Assembly: GCF_000607165.1 (NCBI RefSeq) | Contig: NZ_JFZG01000020.1 | Span: 1-64,000, forward strand | DNA: 64,000 nucleotides | Source of the DNA: Ralstonia pickettii | GTDB lineage: Bacteria > Pseudomonadota > Gammaproteobacteria > Burkholderiales > Burkholderiaceae | Reading direction: 5' to 3' | Shown: one piece after another, positions 47,854 through 56,068 of the stretch | Numbering within the stretch: position 1 is the first letter of the stretch | Layout of the letters: each line of letters begins with the position of its first letter | The notes under the pieces: generated by a model | Database searches by the model: none | What the model was told of the DNA's origin: nothing | What the model saw: the letters and a program-made list of their open reading frames with translations, nothing else | Made by a program: the position numbers and the translations under genes

Positions 47854-48840
47854 CTAGGAATTCTTGGCCGCGCTCTTGGGCGCAGGCAGGGCGGACTGCA
47901 CCGGCAGCGGACGCGTTGCCGCCTCAGCCGTGGCCGTCGTGCAGTTGGCGCCTTCGAGCGCCTCGTCGAGCGTCAGGACCTTGTCCCCTTCGCCCATCTT
48001 GTCCATGTATTTGTGCAGGATGCTGTGATACAGCGTCGGGTCGACCGAGGCGTACGCCGCCGGCGGCACCTTCTCGCTCGGCTTGGACAGCTCGGCGTAG
48101 CCTTCCTTGGTCAGGTTCTGCGACGACTCACGAACCTGCTTGACCCAGGCGTCGAACTCTTCGTTCGTCATGGCCGTGGCCTTGAACTTCATGCCAGTGA
48201 AGCCCGAGCCGCTGTAGTTCGATGACATGCCGTCAAACACACCGGTCTCATTGGCGATCAGGTGCAGCTTGGTCTGCATGCCCGCCATGGCGTACACCTG
48301 GCTGCCGAGCTGCGGGATGAAGAACGCGTTCATCACCGTGTCGGACGTGATCTTGAAGTTGATCGGGGTGTTGGCCGGGAACGCCAGCTGATTGACCGTC
48401 GCGATCTTCAGTTCCGGATAGATGAACAGCCACTTCCAGTCGAGCGAAACAGCCTCGACCGTGATGGGCTTCACATCCGATTCGATCGGCTTGTACGGAT
48501 CGAGCGCGTGCGTGGACTTGTAAGTGATCACGCCCAGCACGATGATGATCAGGCAGGGGATCAGCCACACCACAGCCTCGATGGCGTTGGAGTGCGACCA
48601 GTCCGGCTCGTAGCGGGCCTTGGTGTTGGACGCGCGGTACTTCCACGCAAACACCAGCGTCAGCACGATCACGGGGATGACCACCAGCAGCATCAGGCCG
48701 GTCGCCACCAGGATCAGCGTCTTTTCTTCAGCCGCAATCATCCCCTTCGGGTCCAGGACCGTCAGGTTGCAACCCGCCAGCAGGAGCGGGAGGCTTGCGG
48801 CGAGGAGCCGCTTCATATGTGGAACGAGTGTGTTCTTCAT
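47854..48840 (-). CDS. cyoA: cytochrome o ubiquinol oxidase subunit II
   Basis: A 328-aa lipoprotein subunit. A lipobox LLLAGC lies near residue 24, then two membrane helices (LILVATGLMLLVVIPVIVLTL and AVVWLIPCLIIIVLGVITY regions) and a periplasmic cupredoxin domain without CuA ligands, as expected for a quinol oxidase (SLDWKWLFIYPE, FFIPQLGSQVYAMAGM). It begins cyoABCD; cyoE is not here. The ATG at 48840 was taken; ATG at 48816 is an alternative that shortens the signal peptide. Confidence 0.94.
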   Translation of the reverse strand: MKNTLVPHMKRLLAASLPLLLAGCNLTVLDPKGMIAAEEKTLILVATGLMLLVVIPVIVLTLVFAWKYRASNTKARYEPDWSHSNAIEAVVWLIPCLIIIVLGVITYKSTHALDPYKPIESDVKPITVEAVSLDWKWLFIYPELKIATVNQLAFPANTPINFKITSDTVMNAFFIPQLGSQVYAMAGMQTKLHLIANETGVFDGMSSNYSGSGFTGMKFKATAMTNEEFDAWVKQVRESSQNLTKEGYAELSKPSEKVPPAAYASVDPTLYHSILHKYMDKMGEGDKVLTLDEALEGANCTTATAEAATRPLPVQSALPAPKSAAKNS

Positions 48841-49469
48841 GTCTTGCACAATTGCGCCGGCGATGCTTCCGGACATCACGGGAGCCCAGCAGCCCAGACA
48901 GCGGCCACAGGCGGAAAAACGCGGGAAATGAGAAAAGATCGAACTACCGGCACCCCGAATACGCCTGGGTGCAGCAGCGGATCTTCGATCACATCGGGCG
49001 CCGGTCAGGGAGAAGCTGAACCCAACGCCCTCAGTTGGCGAGGCGGGCTTCGCTCATGTCGGGCACGGGCGAAGTCGAGCGCCGCCGCGTCGCACAAAGC
49101 GGCGGACGACAGATCGGGGGCGTTAAAGGTCGGAGCAGGCACTACGTCATGCGCCCGTTGGGGGAGCGCGGTTGGGAGTGGAATGCGGGCGCGATCTTAC
49201 CGCCAGATGGCGCTCCGGATCGTGCTATGTGCTCAGGCAAATAGAAAACGGCGTCGATTGACAAGTGATGCCCTCGCCGTACGGCTAGGGTTTACGTGGC
49301 TTTGCGGGTAAGCAAATCGAAAGTGCATGTTGTTGCACTGCGACAATCAGCCACAGTGGTGCGCACCCGACGTTGCCCCCAGATGTGCGCCCAAATGCGG
49401 GATCCATGATGAGAACACTTCGCATCTGGGAGGGCCACCAAAGTGACCCTCTCATCCCTTGAGACTGCG
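48841..49469. other. 629-bp intergenic region upstream of cyoA
   Basis: The longest gap in the window. It must hold the cyoA promoter (minus strand), but no clear -10/-35 pair was found. Hairpins are possible at 49052-49083 (GGCTTCGCT with GGCGAAGTC, including G-T pairs), 49322-49339 (perfect AGTGCA/TGCACT) and 49431-49450 (imperfect, just after the transporter gene). Short open frames here are not gene-like. A TTGACA at 49258-49263 lacks a matching -10 box. Confidence 0.4.
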
Positions 49470-51113
49470 TCACTGGCTGATTAGCCCAGCGATCCGCACC
49501 AGCACCAGCCCCGCCGCCACTGCAAGGTAACCGCGCAGCACGAACATCCACGTGCGCTTGAGTGGCGTCCAGCGCGCGGGCGTGAGTTGCTCGAGCGGGG
49601 GCATCGTCCAGTGGTCACGATCCAGCACGCTCACGCGCTGCGGATGATGCGGCCGATGGGTACGTCGCTCGATACGCCATAGCACGAGCGACATCACCAC
49701 CGCGATCAGGGTGCCGCCGATCAGGATGGCGCCAATCTCGAATTCGCCAATGCCCGGGAACAGCACCGCGGCAGTAAGGATGACCGACAACATCACCAGC
49801 ACAGCCACCACACCGCCGGTGAAGATGTTCATCGCGCGGCCGTTCGTCCACGGGCCCAGCACGGCCTTGTCGTTGCATAACAGCAGCAGGAACACTGTCG
49901 CACTCGGCAACAGCACCCCGGCCAGGGATTGCACGGCATTGGTCAGCAAACCGAGCGGCACGCCTGGCGTCAACACCAGCCCTGCTGCCAGCAACGTCAG
50001 CCCAAAGTACACGGCGTAGAAGCCCTTGGCCTCCGTCGGCTTGCGATGCAGCGAATGCCGTACGGCAAACACATCGCCAATCGCATACGCGGTCGACAAC
50101 GACACCGCGCACGCGCCGATGATGCTGGCGTCCAGCAGCGCAATCGCGAACAGCACGCCGGCCCAGCGGCCCGAGTGGCGCTCCAGGCCGTGCGCCGTGC
50201 CGAGCGCATCGGTGTAGTTGCCGAACTCGGGCGTGCCGTGGAAGGCCTGGGCACTGAAAGCGATCATCGCCACCGCCCCAGCAATCACGAGGACGATGCC
50301 GAGCCACAGATCGGCGCGTTCATAGCGGATGAAACGCGCGGTGATGCGCTTGTCGATCACGTAGCTCTGCTGGAAGAACAACTGCCAGGGCGCCACGGTC
50401 GTCCCCACGATGGCAATGATCAGCAACATCACCTCGGCCAGCGGTGCACCCGCTGGCAGCGCCGGCACGAAGAAGTCGTGTGCCACCTGCCCCATCGGCG
50501 GATGCGCCATCACGAACACCGGGATGAGCGTGAGGCTGCCCGCCACCAGCACCAGCGCAAAGCGCTCGAAGCGGCGGAAATCTCCGGTAGACGCGGCCAG
50601 CATCACCAATGCCGCCGCCGCGCACACGCCCCAATGTCGCGGGATGCCGAGGTACTCAAGCGCCAGGCTGATGCCGATGAACTCCGTCACGAGCGTCAGC
50701 GCGTTCACCAGGAACAGATCGATGACGGAGAAACTGCCCCAGAACTTGCCGAAGCGCGCAAAGATCAACCGCGCATGGCCAACGCGCGTGACGGCGCCCA
50801 GCCGCAGCACCATCTCCTGGTTCACGTACAGCACCGGAATGAGCAGCAACAGCGTCCACAGCAGCGTGGTGCCGTAGTTCTGCCCGGCTTGCGTGTATGT
50901 GCCGAAGGCGCCGGCGTCGTTGTCGCCGACCATCACGATCAGACCAGGCCCGAGGATGGCGAGCAGCGTGCGCAAGCGCGCGCGCCAGCTATTGCGGGCG
51001 CCCGTATCGTGGTGCGCGATGGTGCCGAGCGCACCGCGAATGTCGCCCACATGGGCATCGTCTAGCGCGGCATGACGTGGTGGTGCGTCGATGCCCGAAG
51101 CGAATTGGGTCAT
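49470..51113 (-). CDS. NRAMP-superfamily metal transporter with altered metal site
   Basis: A 547-aa membrane protein with about 11 helices and the NRAMP fold. Canonical Mn/Fe carriers have DPGN in helix 1 and a metal-binding Met in helix 6 (MPHN). Here helix 1 reads DNDAGAF (Asp66 kept, the Asn position is Ala69) and helix 6 reads VAPWQLFFQQS (Ala241 where Met is expected). Characterised NRAMP-related Mg2+ transporters also lack the Met, so Mg2+ or another hard cation is a real option and mntH is not used as a name. The C-terminal 70 residues are an extra hydrophilic and membrane segment. A GGAGG site precedes the ATG; a 68-aa frame lies 30 bp upstream. Confidence 0.85.
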   Translation of the reverse strand: MTQFASGIDAPPRHAALDDAHVGDIRGALGTIAHHDTGARNSWRARLRTLLAILGPGLIVMVGDNDAGAFGTYTQAGQNYGTTLLWTLLLLIPVLYVNQEMVLRLGAVTRVGHARLIFARFGKFWGSFSVIDLFLVNALTLVTEFIGISLALEYLGIPRHWGVCAAAALVMLAASTGDFRRFERFALVLVAGSLTLIPVFVMAHPPMGQVAHDFFVPALPAGAPLAEVMLLIIAIVGTTVAPWQLFFQQSYVIDKRITARFIRYERADLWLGIVLVIAGAVAMIAFSAQAFHGTPEFGNYTDALGTAHGLERHSGRWAGVLFAIALLDASIIGACAVSLSTAYAIGDVFAVRHSLHRKPTEAKGFYAVYFGLTLLAAGLVLTPGVPLGLLTNAVQSLAGVLLPSATVFLLLLCNDKAVLGPWTNGRAMNIFTGGVVAVLVMLSVILTAAVLFPGIGEFEIGAILIGGTLIAVVMSLVLWRIERRTHRPHHPQRVSVLDRDHWTMPPLEQLTPARWTPLKRTWMFVLRGYLAVAAGLVLVRIAGLISQ

Positions 51114-51143
51114 GTCGACCTCCGTTTGTGTGGTGTTGTTGGA

Positions 51144-51350
51144 TTACCAGTACGTGCGCGACAGGCGCACAGCCGCTGCGGCGTAACCGTGGTTGGAAAG
51201 CGGCTGACCGCCGTCACCTGCCCGGCGATTGGAGGTCACAGGTACGGCGTCGGTGCGCTCAGGTGCAGCAGCGCGTGGCTGCACGAACACCGAGCTGAAC
51301 GGCAGTGCGATCGCCGAGAAACGACGGGCGGGAACATTGAATTTGCGCAT
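51144..51350 (-). CDS. 68-aa small protein or leader ORF upstream of the transporter
   Basis: A short frame with a strong AGGAG ribosome site 7 nt before the ATG. The product begins MRKFNVPARRFSAIALPFSS, is basic and moderately Pro-rich (six Pro), and ends VRLSRTYW. It has a weak hydrophobic stretch (residues 11-23) that could be a poor signal peptide. It ends 30 bp before the NRAMP-type start, in the same direction. It may be a small partner protein or a translated leader controlling the transporter. No family was recognised. Confidence 0.55.
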   Translation of the reverse strand: MRKFNVPARRFSAIALPFSSVFVQPRAAAPERTDAVPVTSNRRAGDGGQPLSNHGYAAAAVRLSRTYW

Positions 51351-51458
51351 GACACACTCCTGGCCACGTGCGCATACGTACGCCACGCAGCAATCGCCAC
51401 GCGGGACACGCGCGGCGGCCTAGTCGGAACGATCAAGGAGCGATGCAGACACCGCTGC

Positions 51459-51475
51459 CTTGCCGGGGCGGCAAG
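51459..51475. repeat. perfect inverted repeat upstream of the 68-aa frame
   Basis: CTTGCCG (51459-51465) and CGGCAAG (51469-51475) with a 3-bp centre, 109 bp upstream of the 68-aa frame. Within the 220-bp gap between that frame and the OprB-type gene, it could be an RNA hairpin or an operator. A six-T run on the minus strand lies at 51522-51517 but does not follow a stem. Confidence 0.4.
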
Positions 51476-51570
51476 TCAGCAGCAGGGAACAACCGTGCGG
51501 CGGACTCGCCTAGCAGAAAAAAGACGTTCGGTAAGGTCGACTCGGACTGTCCATATGGGTCCTCCTACGG

Positions 51571-52983
51571 TTAGAACTCGGCGTGGACACGCACGCCCAC
51601 AAACTTCGCCGGACCGCGATCGCGGTTGTAGCCCGGGTTCTGAATGAGCTGGAAATCCGGGCTGATCGCCAGGACCTTGGTTATCTGCAAGCTGTAGAAC
51701 AGTTCCAGCACGCGCTCGGGGCCATAGTTCAAGCCGCCATCGCCAAGGAACGCGCCGCTGCCGCCCGCGGCCAGATAGGCGCGGTGATCCGGCCCCAGCA
51801 TATTCACCGCGACGGCCACGCCCAGCACATCGTTCGTACGTTGCCAAGCGGCGCCCTTGAGCAATCCGCCAAACGAGACGCTCCGGCCGACTTCGGTAAA
51901 GGCGTACGTTTCGGTCTTGTCGTCGGACCAGTTCAGGCGTGCGAACAGGCCGAGGTTGTCGCCGGCTTTCTGTTCGAACGAGACGCCAACGCCCAGCTTT
52001 GCGTGCGCCTTGCGCACCAGCCCGACATCGGGCGCTGCACCAATGACCGCGCCCAGCGCCATCGCATCGTCAAACCGGCCCATGCGCGCCTGGTTGCGCC
52101 AACCGAGCAACCGCGCCGTGCCTTCCTGACCGAACAGCGTGTAGCGCTTCTCCAGCTCGAGGATGTCGCCGTAGTGCTTGAGGAAACGCGTGTCGAGTGG
52201 CAAACCGTTCGATTGCTCCGGCTGCAGGAAACGGCCGGCGCGCACGGCCCAACCGTTCTCGCTATCGATGTACTCAAGCGCCACGCCCCAGTTGTAGCCA
52301 CGCGCATCGGCGGGGTAGTCGAACGACGGATGCGCCATGAACGACCAGTTCAAGAACTGCGTGCGCGGGTCTTGCGCATAGGACACCGCATCGAACACAT
52401 CGGGCACGGCAAAGTTGCCGGCAGTCAGCACCACGCGGCGCTTGTCGACGACGTTGGCGAACTGGTTGAAATCGGCGTCGACCTTTTCCGTGCCGCCATC
52501 CAGACCCCACGTCTGGCGCAGGAAAGTGCGAGCACGATACAGCGTGGGATTCGTCCCGGCCGTCTTGGCCAGCTCCCCGTTGGGCAAGCCGCCAAGGCCA
52601 TGCAGCTCAGAAAACGCCACGCCCTGCGCGACCTCCGGGTTGAAATGGAACTCGGCGCCCTTCCACAAGCGCATGCCTAGGTCGAGCGTGGCCGTGAAGG
52701 AATAGCTTTTGGCGCGCGCGGCGCCGAGGCTGTTACCGCCGCTGTACGCAGCGTCGAATGCAGGTTTGCGTTGCCACACATAGGTGGTTTGGCCATGGAA
52801 ACCGAAACGGTCGTCCAGTTCGCCGCTGGCGATGCGTGGAAAGTCATCCGCTGAAGGGGGTACACCCGCCGCCTGCGCCATCGACATCACCGACACAACG
52901 GCCGCCGCGCCCATCAGCACACGAACCCAAACCAGCGGACACACCGCCACCCAAACGTACTCCAGCGTCGAAAGAAACAGCAT
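51571..52983 (-). CDS. OprB-type carbohydrate-selective porin family protein
   Basis: A 470-aa outer-membrane beta-barrel. A long signal peptide ends near AQA-AGV (about residue 39). RFGFHGQTTYVWQRKPAF opens the barrel, GAEFHFNPEVAQGVAFSE and TFLRQTWGLDGG are OprB-family strands, and the chain ends in VRVHAEF with the terminal Phe needed for BAM recognition. OprB relatives pass sugars, but other members have been tied to metal uptake. A GGGGGAGG site precedes the ATG. It reads toward the 68-aa frame and the NRAMP-type gene; co-function is inferred. Confidence 0.85.
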   Translation of the reverse strand: MLFLSTLEYVWVAVCPLVWVRVLMGAAAVVSVMSMAQAAGVPPSADDFPRIASGELDDRFGFHGQTTYVWQRKPAFDAAYSGGNSLGAARAKSYSFTATLDLGMRLWKGAEFHFNPEVAQGVAFSELHGLGGLPNGELAKTAGTNPTLYRARTFLRQTWGLDGGTEKVDADFNQFANVVDKRRVVLTAGNFAVPDVFDAVSYAQDPRTQFLNWSFMAHPSFDYPADARGYNWGVALEYIDSENGWAVRAGRFLQPEQSNGLPLDTRFLKHYGDILELEKRYTLFGQEGTARLLGWRNQARMGRFDDAMALGAVIGAAPDVGLVRKAHAKLGVGVSFEQKAGDNLGLFARLNWSDDKTETYAFTEVGRSVSFGGLLKGAAWQRTNDVLGVAVAVNMLGPDHRAYLAAGGSGAFLGDGGLNYGPERVLELFYSLQITKVLAISPDFQLIQNPGYNRDRGPAKFVGVRVHAEF

Positions 52984-53451
52984 GAGACCTCCCCCGCCCG
53001 TTTCTCTGACAGGCGTAGGCGAACGCCGGCCACGCCGCATCATGGCGCGCGCAAACGCACGCAGCCACGCGGCTGTGCCGGATACAACAATCGAATTCAG
53101 GAAGTGACTTGCGTAGAGAACCTACGCAAGCGCCACCGCCCGCCGTGCAATACGGCTAGGCAGTGGTGAGGCGCGAAGACGGTGCGCCGAGACTGTCTAG
53201 CCGTTCAATGTGCGATCGAGGATCGACTAGAACAACTGTCCATGGAGATGCACTCCGTAGCTATGACGGGGCGCAGAGTAACAAAGTCTCGTTGACGGCG
53301 GCAAGCGTTTTCTTGGAGGTGTCGCGAAGCCCATTGCACGGCGGCAACAACCCGATGTGCGGCGCCTCGCAAGTCGGTATCGGTACACTGCAATCGCGAT
53401 CGAGCGCATCACGTGAGAGTGCTCGCCACAGCGATATCAGACGGAGGTTGT
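52984..53451. other. divergent intergenic region with two inverted repeats
   Basis: A 468-bp space between the OprB-type gene and the I78-type lipoprotein gene. It holds a perfect 9-bp inverted repeat CTTGCGTAG (53108-53116) and CTACGCAAG (53122-53130) with a 5-bp spacer, and a shorter one GCCGT (53142-53146) and ACGGC (53152-53156). The first lies 125 bp before the porin start. Open frames at 53163-53451 have no coding character. Confidence 0.45.
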
Positions 53452-53781
53452 ATGACGCGCTTAGCAATGCTGCTCACCACGATTGCCGCAATGGCAGGCA
53501 TGGTCGGTTGCTCGACGGCAGGCTTAGAACACACCAAGAATGCGGGGGAATCCAAGATGGCCGAGCACACATCGCCTGCCGCCACGTGCCAGACAGCCGC
53601 CAGTTCCGATGACGCCTTGATCGGCAAATCCGAACAAGAGGCCGCCTCCTTGCTCAGCGGCTGCCTCTGGCGCATCAGCGAGCGCGACGGCAAAGCCCTG
53701 CCCGGCACGATGGACTACCGAGAAGAGCGCCGCAATCTGGGCATTCAGGGCGGCAAGGTAATCTGGGTGCAGCGCGGTTGA
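53452..53781 (+). CDS. lipoprotein with peptidase-inhibitor I78-type domain
   Basis: A 109-aa lipoprotein: lipobox MVGC puts the lipidated Cys at residue 20. After a linker, the segment ALIGKSEQEAASLL, then WRISERDGKALPGTMDYREE and LGIQGGKVIWVQRG fit the I78 inhibitor family (potato-inhibitor-like fold with an exposed binding loop). Two cysteines (in ATCQT and SGCLW) may form a disulfide. A strong GGAGG site precedes the ATG. It may protect the envelope from serine proteases. Terminator and tRNA-Thr follow. Confidence 0.78.
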   Translation: MTRLAMLLTTIAAMAGMVGCSTAGLEHTKNAGESKMAEHTSPAATCQTAASSDDALIGKSEQEAASLLSGCLWRISERDGKALPGTMDYREERRNLGIQGGKVIWVQRG

Positions 53782-53814
53782 AGCTCGCAAAGTTGAACGG
53801 GCCACCGGACAAAA

Positions 53815-53845
53815 GAAAACGGCCTCCGCAAGGGAGACCGTTTTC
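53815..53845. terminator. bidirectional terminator
   Basis: GAAAACGG (53815-53822) pairs with CCGTTTTC (53838-53845), with a further CTCC/GGAG inner stem around GCAA. A and T runs within the stem serve both strands: the I78 gene from the left and tRNA-Thr from the right. Confidence 0.75.
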
Positions 53846-53852
53846 GTGATGC

Positions 53853-53928
<76 letters not shown>

Positions 53929-53957
53929 AAAGAAACGCGATTCTAACCTAACACGCG

Positions 53958-54455
53958 TTACTTGACGACCTTTAGCGCCGGCTTTCCACCGATGCGCGGC
54001 ACATTCGGTGGTGTCGGTTCGTCTTCCGGGCCGGTTTCCGCTTCGACAGGGACCGGCGCAGGCACCGACTCAGAGTCCACCGCGGCTAGCTTGGGCGGCG
54101 GATTGTTCTCGCGTTCGGTTGCAGCCTGCGTCGTCGGTGTACTGCGTTCCACCGGGAATGCCATACCCTGCCCGTTCTCGCGCGCATACACCGCAAGCAC
54201 GTTTTCGATTGGCACCTCGATCTTGCGCGAGACGCCCGAGAAGCGTGCGTGGAACGTGATCCACTCATTGCCCATGTCGAGCTGGCTGGTCGCGTCAAAG
54301 CTCACGTTCAGCACGATCTCGTCGTTTTTGACGAACTCGCGTGGCACGTTGGTGCTGTTGTCGACGAAGACAGCGATGTACGGCGTGAAGCCGTTATCCG
54401 TGCACCATTCATAGATGGCACGGATCAGATAAGGCTTGGTGGATGTTTCCGACAT
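53958..54455 (-). CDS. sspB: ClpXP protease specificity-enhancing factor
   Basis: A 165-aa adaptor. The N-terminal domain (about 1-115) with TKPYLIRAIYEWCTDNGFTP, VDNSTNVPREFV and the barrel strands ending ENVLAVYARENGQGM binds ssrA tags. A long Pro/Glu linker ends in a ClpX-binding peptide, GGKPALKVVK, close to the canonical C-terminus. It delivers tagged proteins to ClpXP. It follows sspA on the same strand with a 70-bp gap. Confidence 0.93.
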   Translation of the reverse strand: MSETSTKPYLIRAIYEWCTDNGFTPYIAVFVDNSTNVPREFVKNDEIVLNVSFDATSQLDMGNEWITFHARFSGVSRKIEVPIENVLAVYARENGQGMAFPVERSTPTTQAATERENNPPPKLAAVDSESVPAPVPVEAETGPEDEPTPPNVPRIGGKPALKVVK

Positions 54456-54525
54456 GATGAAATCAGTGACCGTTGGGCGCGGTCCCGCGCAGGTTCAACC
54501 TGAGCGTGGCCCGACCCAGCGGCAA

Positions 54526-55137
54526 TCAGCGGCGCATGACCTTTTCCGACGGCGTCAGCGCTTCAATATACGCCGGGCGGCTGAAGATACGCTCAGCGTA
54601 TTTCATCAGCGGGGCCGCATTCTTGGAGACTTCAATACCGTAGTGGTCCAGGCGCCACAGCAGCGGTGCAATCGCCACGTCCAGCATCGAGAACTCTTCG
54701 CCCAACATGTACTTGTTCTTCAGGAAGATCGGAGCCAGCTGCGTAAGGCGGTCACGGATAGCCGCACGTGCCTTCTCGTGATTCTTCTCGGCCGCCTTGC
54801 CCTTTTCGTTCTCGAGCACGGAAACGTGCGTGAACAGTTCCTTCTCGAAGTTGAACAGGAACAGGCGGGCGCGGGCGCGCTGCACCGGATCGGCCGGCAT
54901 CAGTTGCGGGTGCGGGAAGCGCTCGTCGATGTACTCGTTGATGATGTTCGACTCGTACAGAATCAGGTCGCGCTCAACCAGGATGGGCACCTGGCCGTAC
55001 GGGTTCATCACCGCGATGTCTTCCGGCTTGTTGAAGAGATCGACGTCGCGAATCTCGAAATCCATGCCCTTTTCGAACAGGACGAGGCGGCAACGCTGCG
55101 AGAACGGGCAAGTGGTGCCCGAGTACAAGACCATCAT
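54526..55137 (-). CDS. sspA: stringent starvation protein A (GST fold)
   Basis: A 203-aa GST-fold protein that binds RNA polymerase and affects stress and virulence genes. The thioredoxin-like half is MMVLYSGTTCPFSQRCRLV; the helical half contains the PADPVQRARARLFLFNFEKEL segment and the surface region PHPQLMP. The start at the ATG-ATG pair (55137) fits the family; seven residues upstream are also open. The petABC terminator lies upstream, so it probably has its own promoter there. Confidence 0.93.
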   Translation of the reverse strand: MMVLYSGTTCPFSQRCRLVLFEKGMDFEIRDVDLFNKPEDIAVMNPYGQVPILVERDLILYESNIINEYIDERFPHPQLMPADPVQRARARLFLFNFEKELFTHVSVLENEKGKAAEKNHEKARAAIRDRLTQLAPIFLKNKYMLGEEFSMLDVAIAPLLWRLDHYGIEVSKNAAPLMKYAERIFSRPAYIEALTPSEKVMRR

Positions 55138-55218
55138 GGTTGTAGTTCCTTGGCGCATGGGCCGGGGGCGGCCCTATGACGGTACAGCCGTGACGACAAA
55201 TGACATCGCCACGGCACA

Positions 55219-55272
55219 AAAAGCGAAAAGGCAAAGGGCTAGAGCCAGTTCTCCACCGGCCTAGCCCTTGCC
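55219..55272 (-). terminator. petABC terminator
   Basis: GGCAAAGGGCTAG (55230-55242) pairs with CTAGCCCTTGCC (55261-55272), a 12-bp stem with one bulged A. The A-rich run on its left (55219-55229) is a U-rich run on the minus strand. It lies between petC and sspA. Confidence 0.8.
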
Positions 55273-55287
55273 CGGAAAACACGGATT

Positions 55288-56031
55288 TTACTTGATGTCC
55301 TTCCAATAGGCCGCATTCAGGCGCCAGGCCAGCACGAAGAACACGCCAATGAACAACAATACCCAGACGCCGAGGCGCTTGCGCAGGTTGCCCGCGGGCT
55401 CAGCCATCCAGTCCAAATAGCTGACCAGATCGGCCACCGCCTGGTCATATTCGACCTTGTTCATCTTGCCTGGGACCGTCACTTCAAGGCCAACGAGCTT
55501 CTTCTCGGCCTCGCCGTGCTCGGACTTCACTTCGGCATACTTCGGCACTTGCTGGCCTTGCAGTTCCCACAGCACATGCGGCATGCCGACCTTGTCGAAG
55601 ACCAGGTTGTTCCAGCCGGTCGGACGCGTGTCGTCACGGTAGAACGTGCGAAGGTAGGTGTAGAGCCAGTCGCTGCCGCGCGCCCGGGCAATCACCGATA
55701 GGTCTGGCGGTACGGCACCAAACCACTTCTTCGCGTCCTCGCGGTCCATGGCGATGTGCATCGTGTCGCCGACCTTGTCTGACGAGAACAGCAGGTTTTG
55801 CTTGATCTGCTCTTCACTCAAACCGATGTCGCGCAGGCGGTTGTAGCGCATCGCGCTGGCGCCGTGGCAGTTCAGGCAGTAGTTGACGAACAGCTTGGCG
55901 CCGCGCTGCAGCGCGGACGTGTCGCTGGACTGGTTGGGCGCCGGATCGAGCGGCACGCCGCCCTCATTGGCCATCACGGGCGCGGCAAACACGAGACCGG
56001 CCAAGGCGAAAATCGCAAGCAGCTTTTTCAT
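55288..56031 (-). CDS. petC: ubiquinol-cytochrome c reductase cytochrome c1
   Basis: A 247-aa cytochrome c1. A signal peptide ends near VMA-NEGG, the heme site is CLNCHGASAMRY, and a C-terminal anchor helix (VWVLLFIGVFFVLAWRL) precedes a short tail. The distal methionine is probably in GMPHVLWELQG or a nearby Met. It is the last gene of petABC and carries electrons from the Rieske protein to soluble cytochrome c. Confidence 0.95.
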   Translation of the reverse strand: MKKLLAIFALAGLVFAAPVMANEGGVPLDPAPNQSSDTSALQRGAKLFVNYCLNCHGASAMRYNRLRDIGLSEEQIKQNLLFSSDKVGDTMHIAMDREDAKKWFGAVPPDLSVIARARGSDWLYTYLRTFYRDDTRPTGWNNLVFDKVGMPHVLWELQGQQVPKYAEVKSEHGEAEKKLVGLEVTVPGKMNKVEYDQAVADLVSYLDWMAEPAGNLRKRLGVWVLLFIGVFFVLAWRLNAAYWKDIK

Positions 56032-56068
56032 TCTTGTGTCCTTCATGGGTCCTTGTGCTCGGCTCGAA

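Noticed and set aside
49258-49263. Promoter at TTGACA in the cyoA upstream gap
   Set aside because: No -10 box at an acceptable distance and no gene downstream on that strand.
48795-49311. Short open frames in the cyoA upstream gap
   Set aside because: Amino-acid content is not protein-like, and they lack ribosome sites.
49470-51113. Naming the NRAMP-family gene mntH
   Set aside because: The Asn of DPGN and the helix-6 Met are both replaced, so manganese specificity is not supported.
51516-51523. Terminator at the six-T run upstream of the 68-aa frame
   Set aside because: No stable stem directly precedes the run on the minus strand.
53163-53612. 149-codon frame overlapping the I78-type lipoprotein start
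   Set aside because: The overlapping frame with lipobox and strong ribosome site is the better gene.
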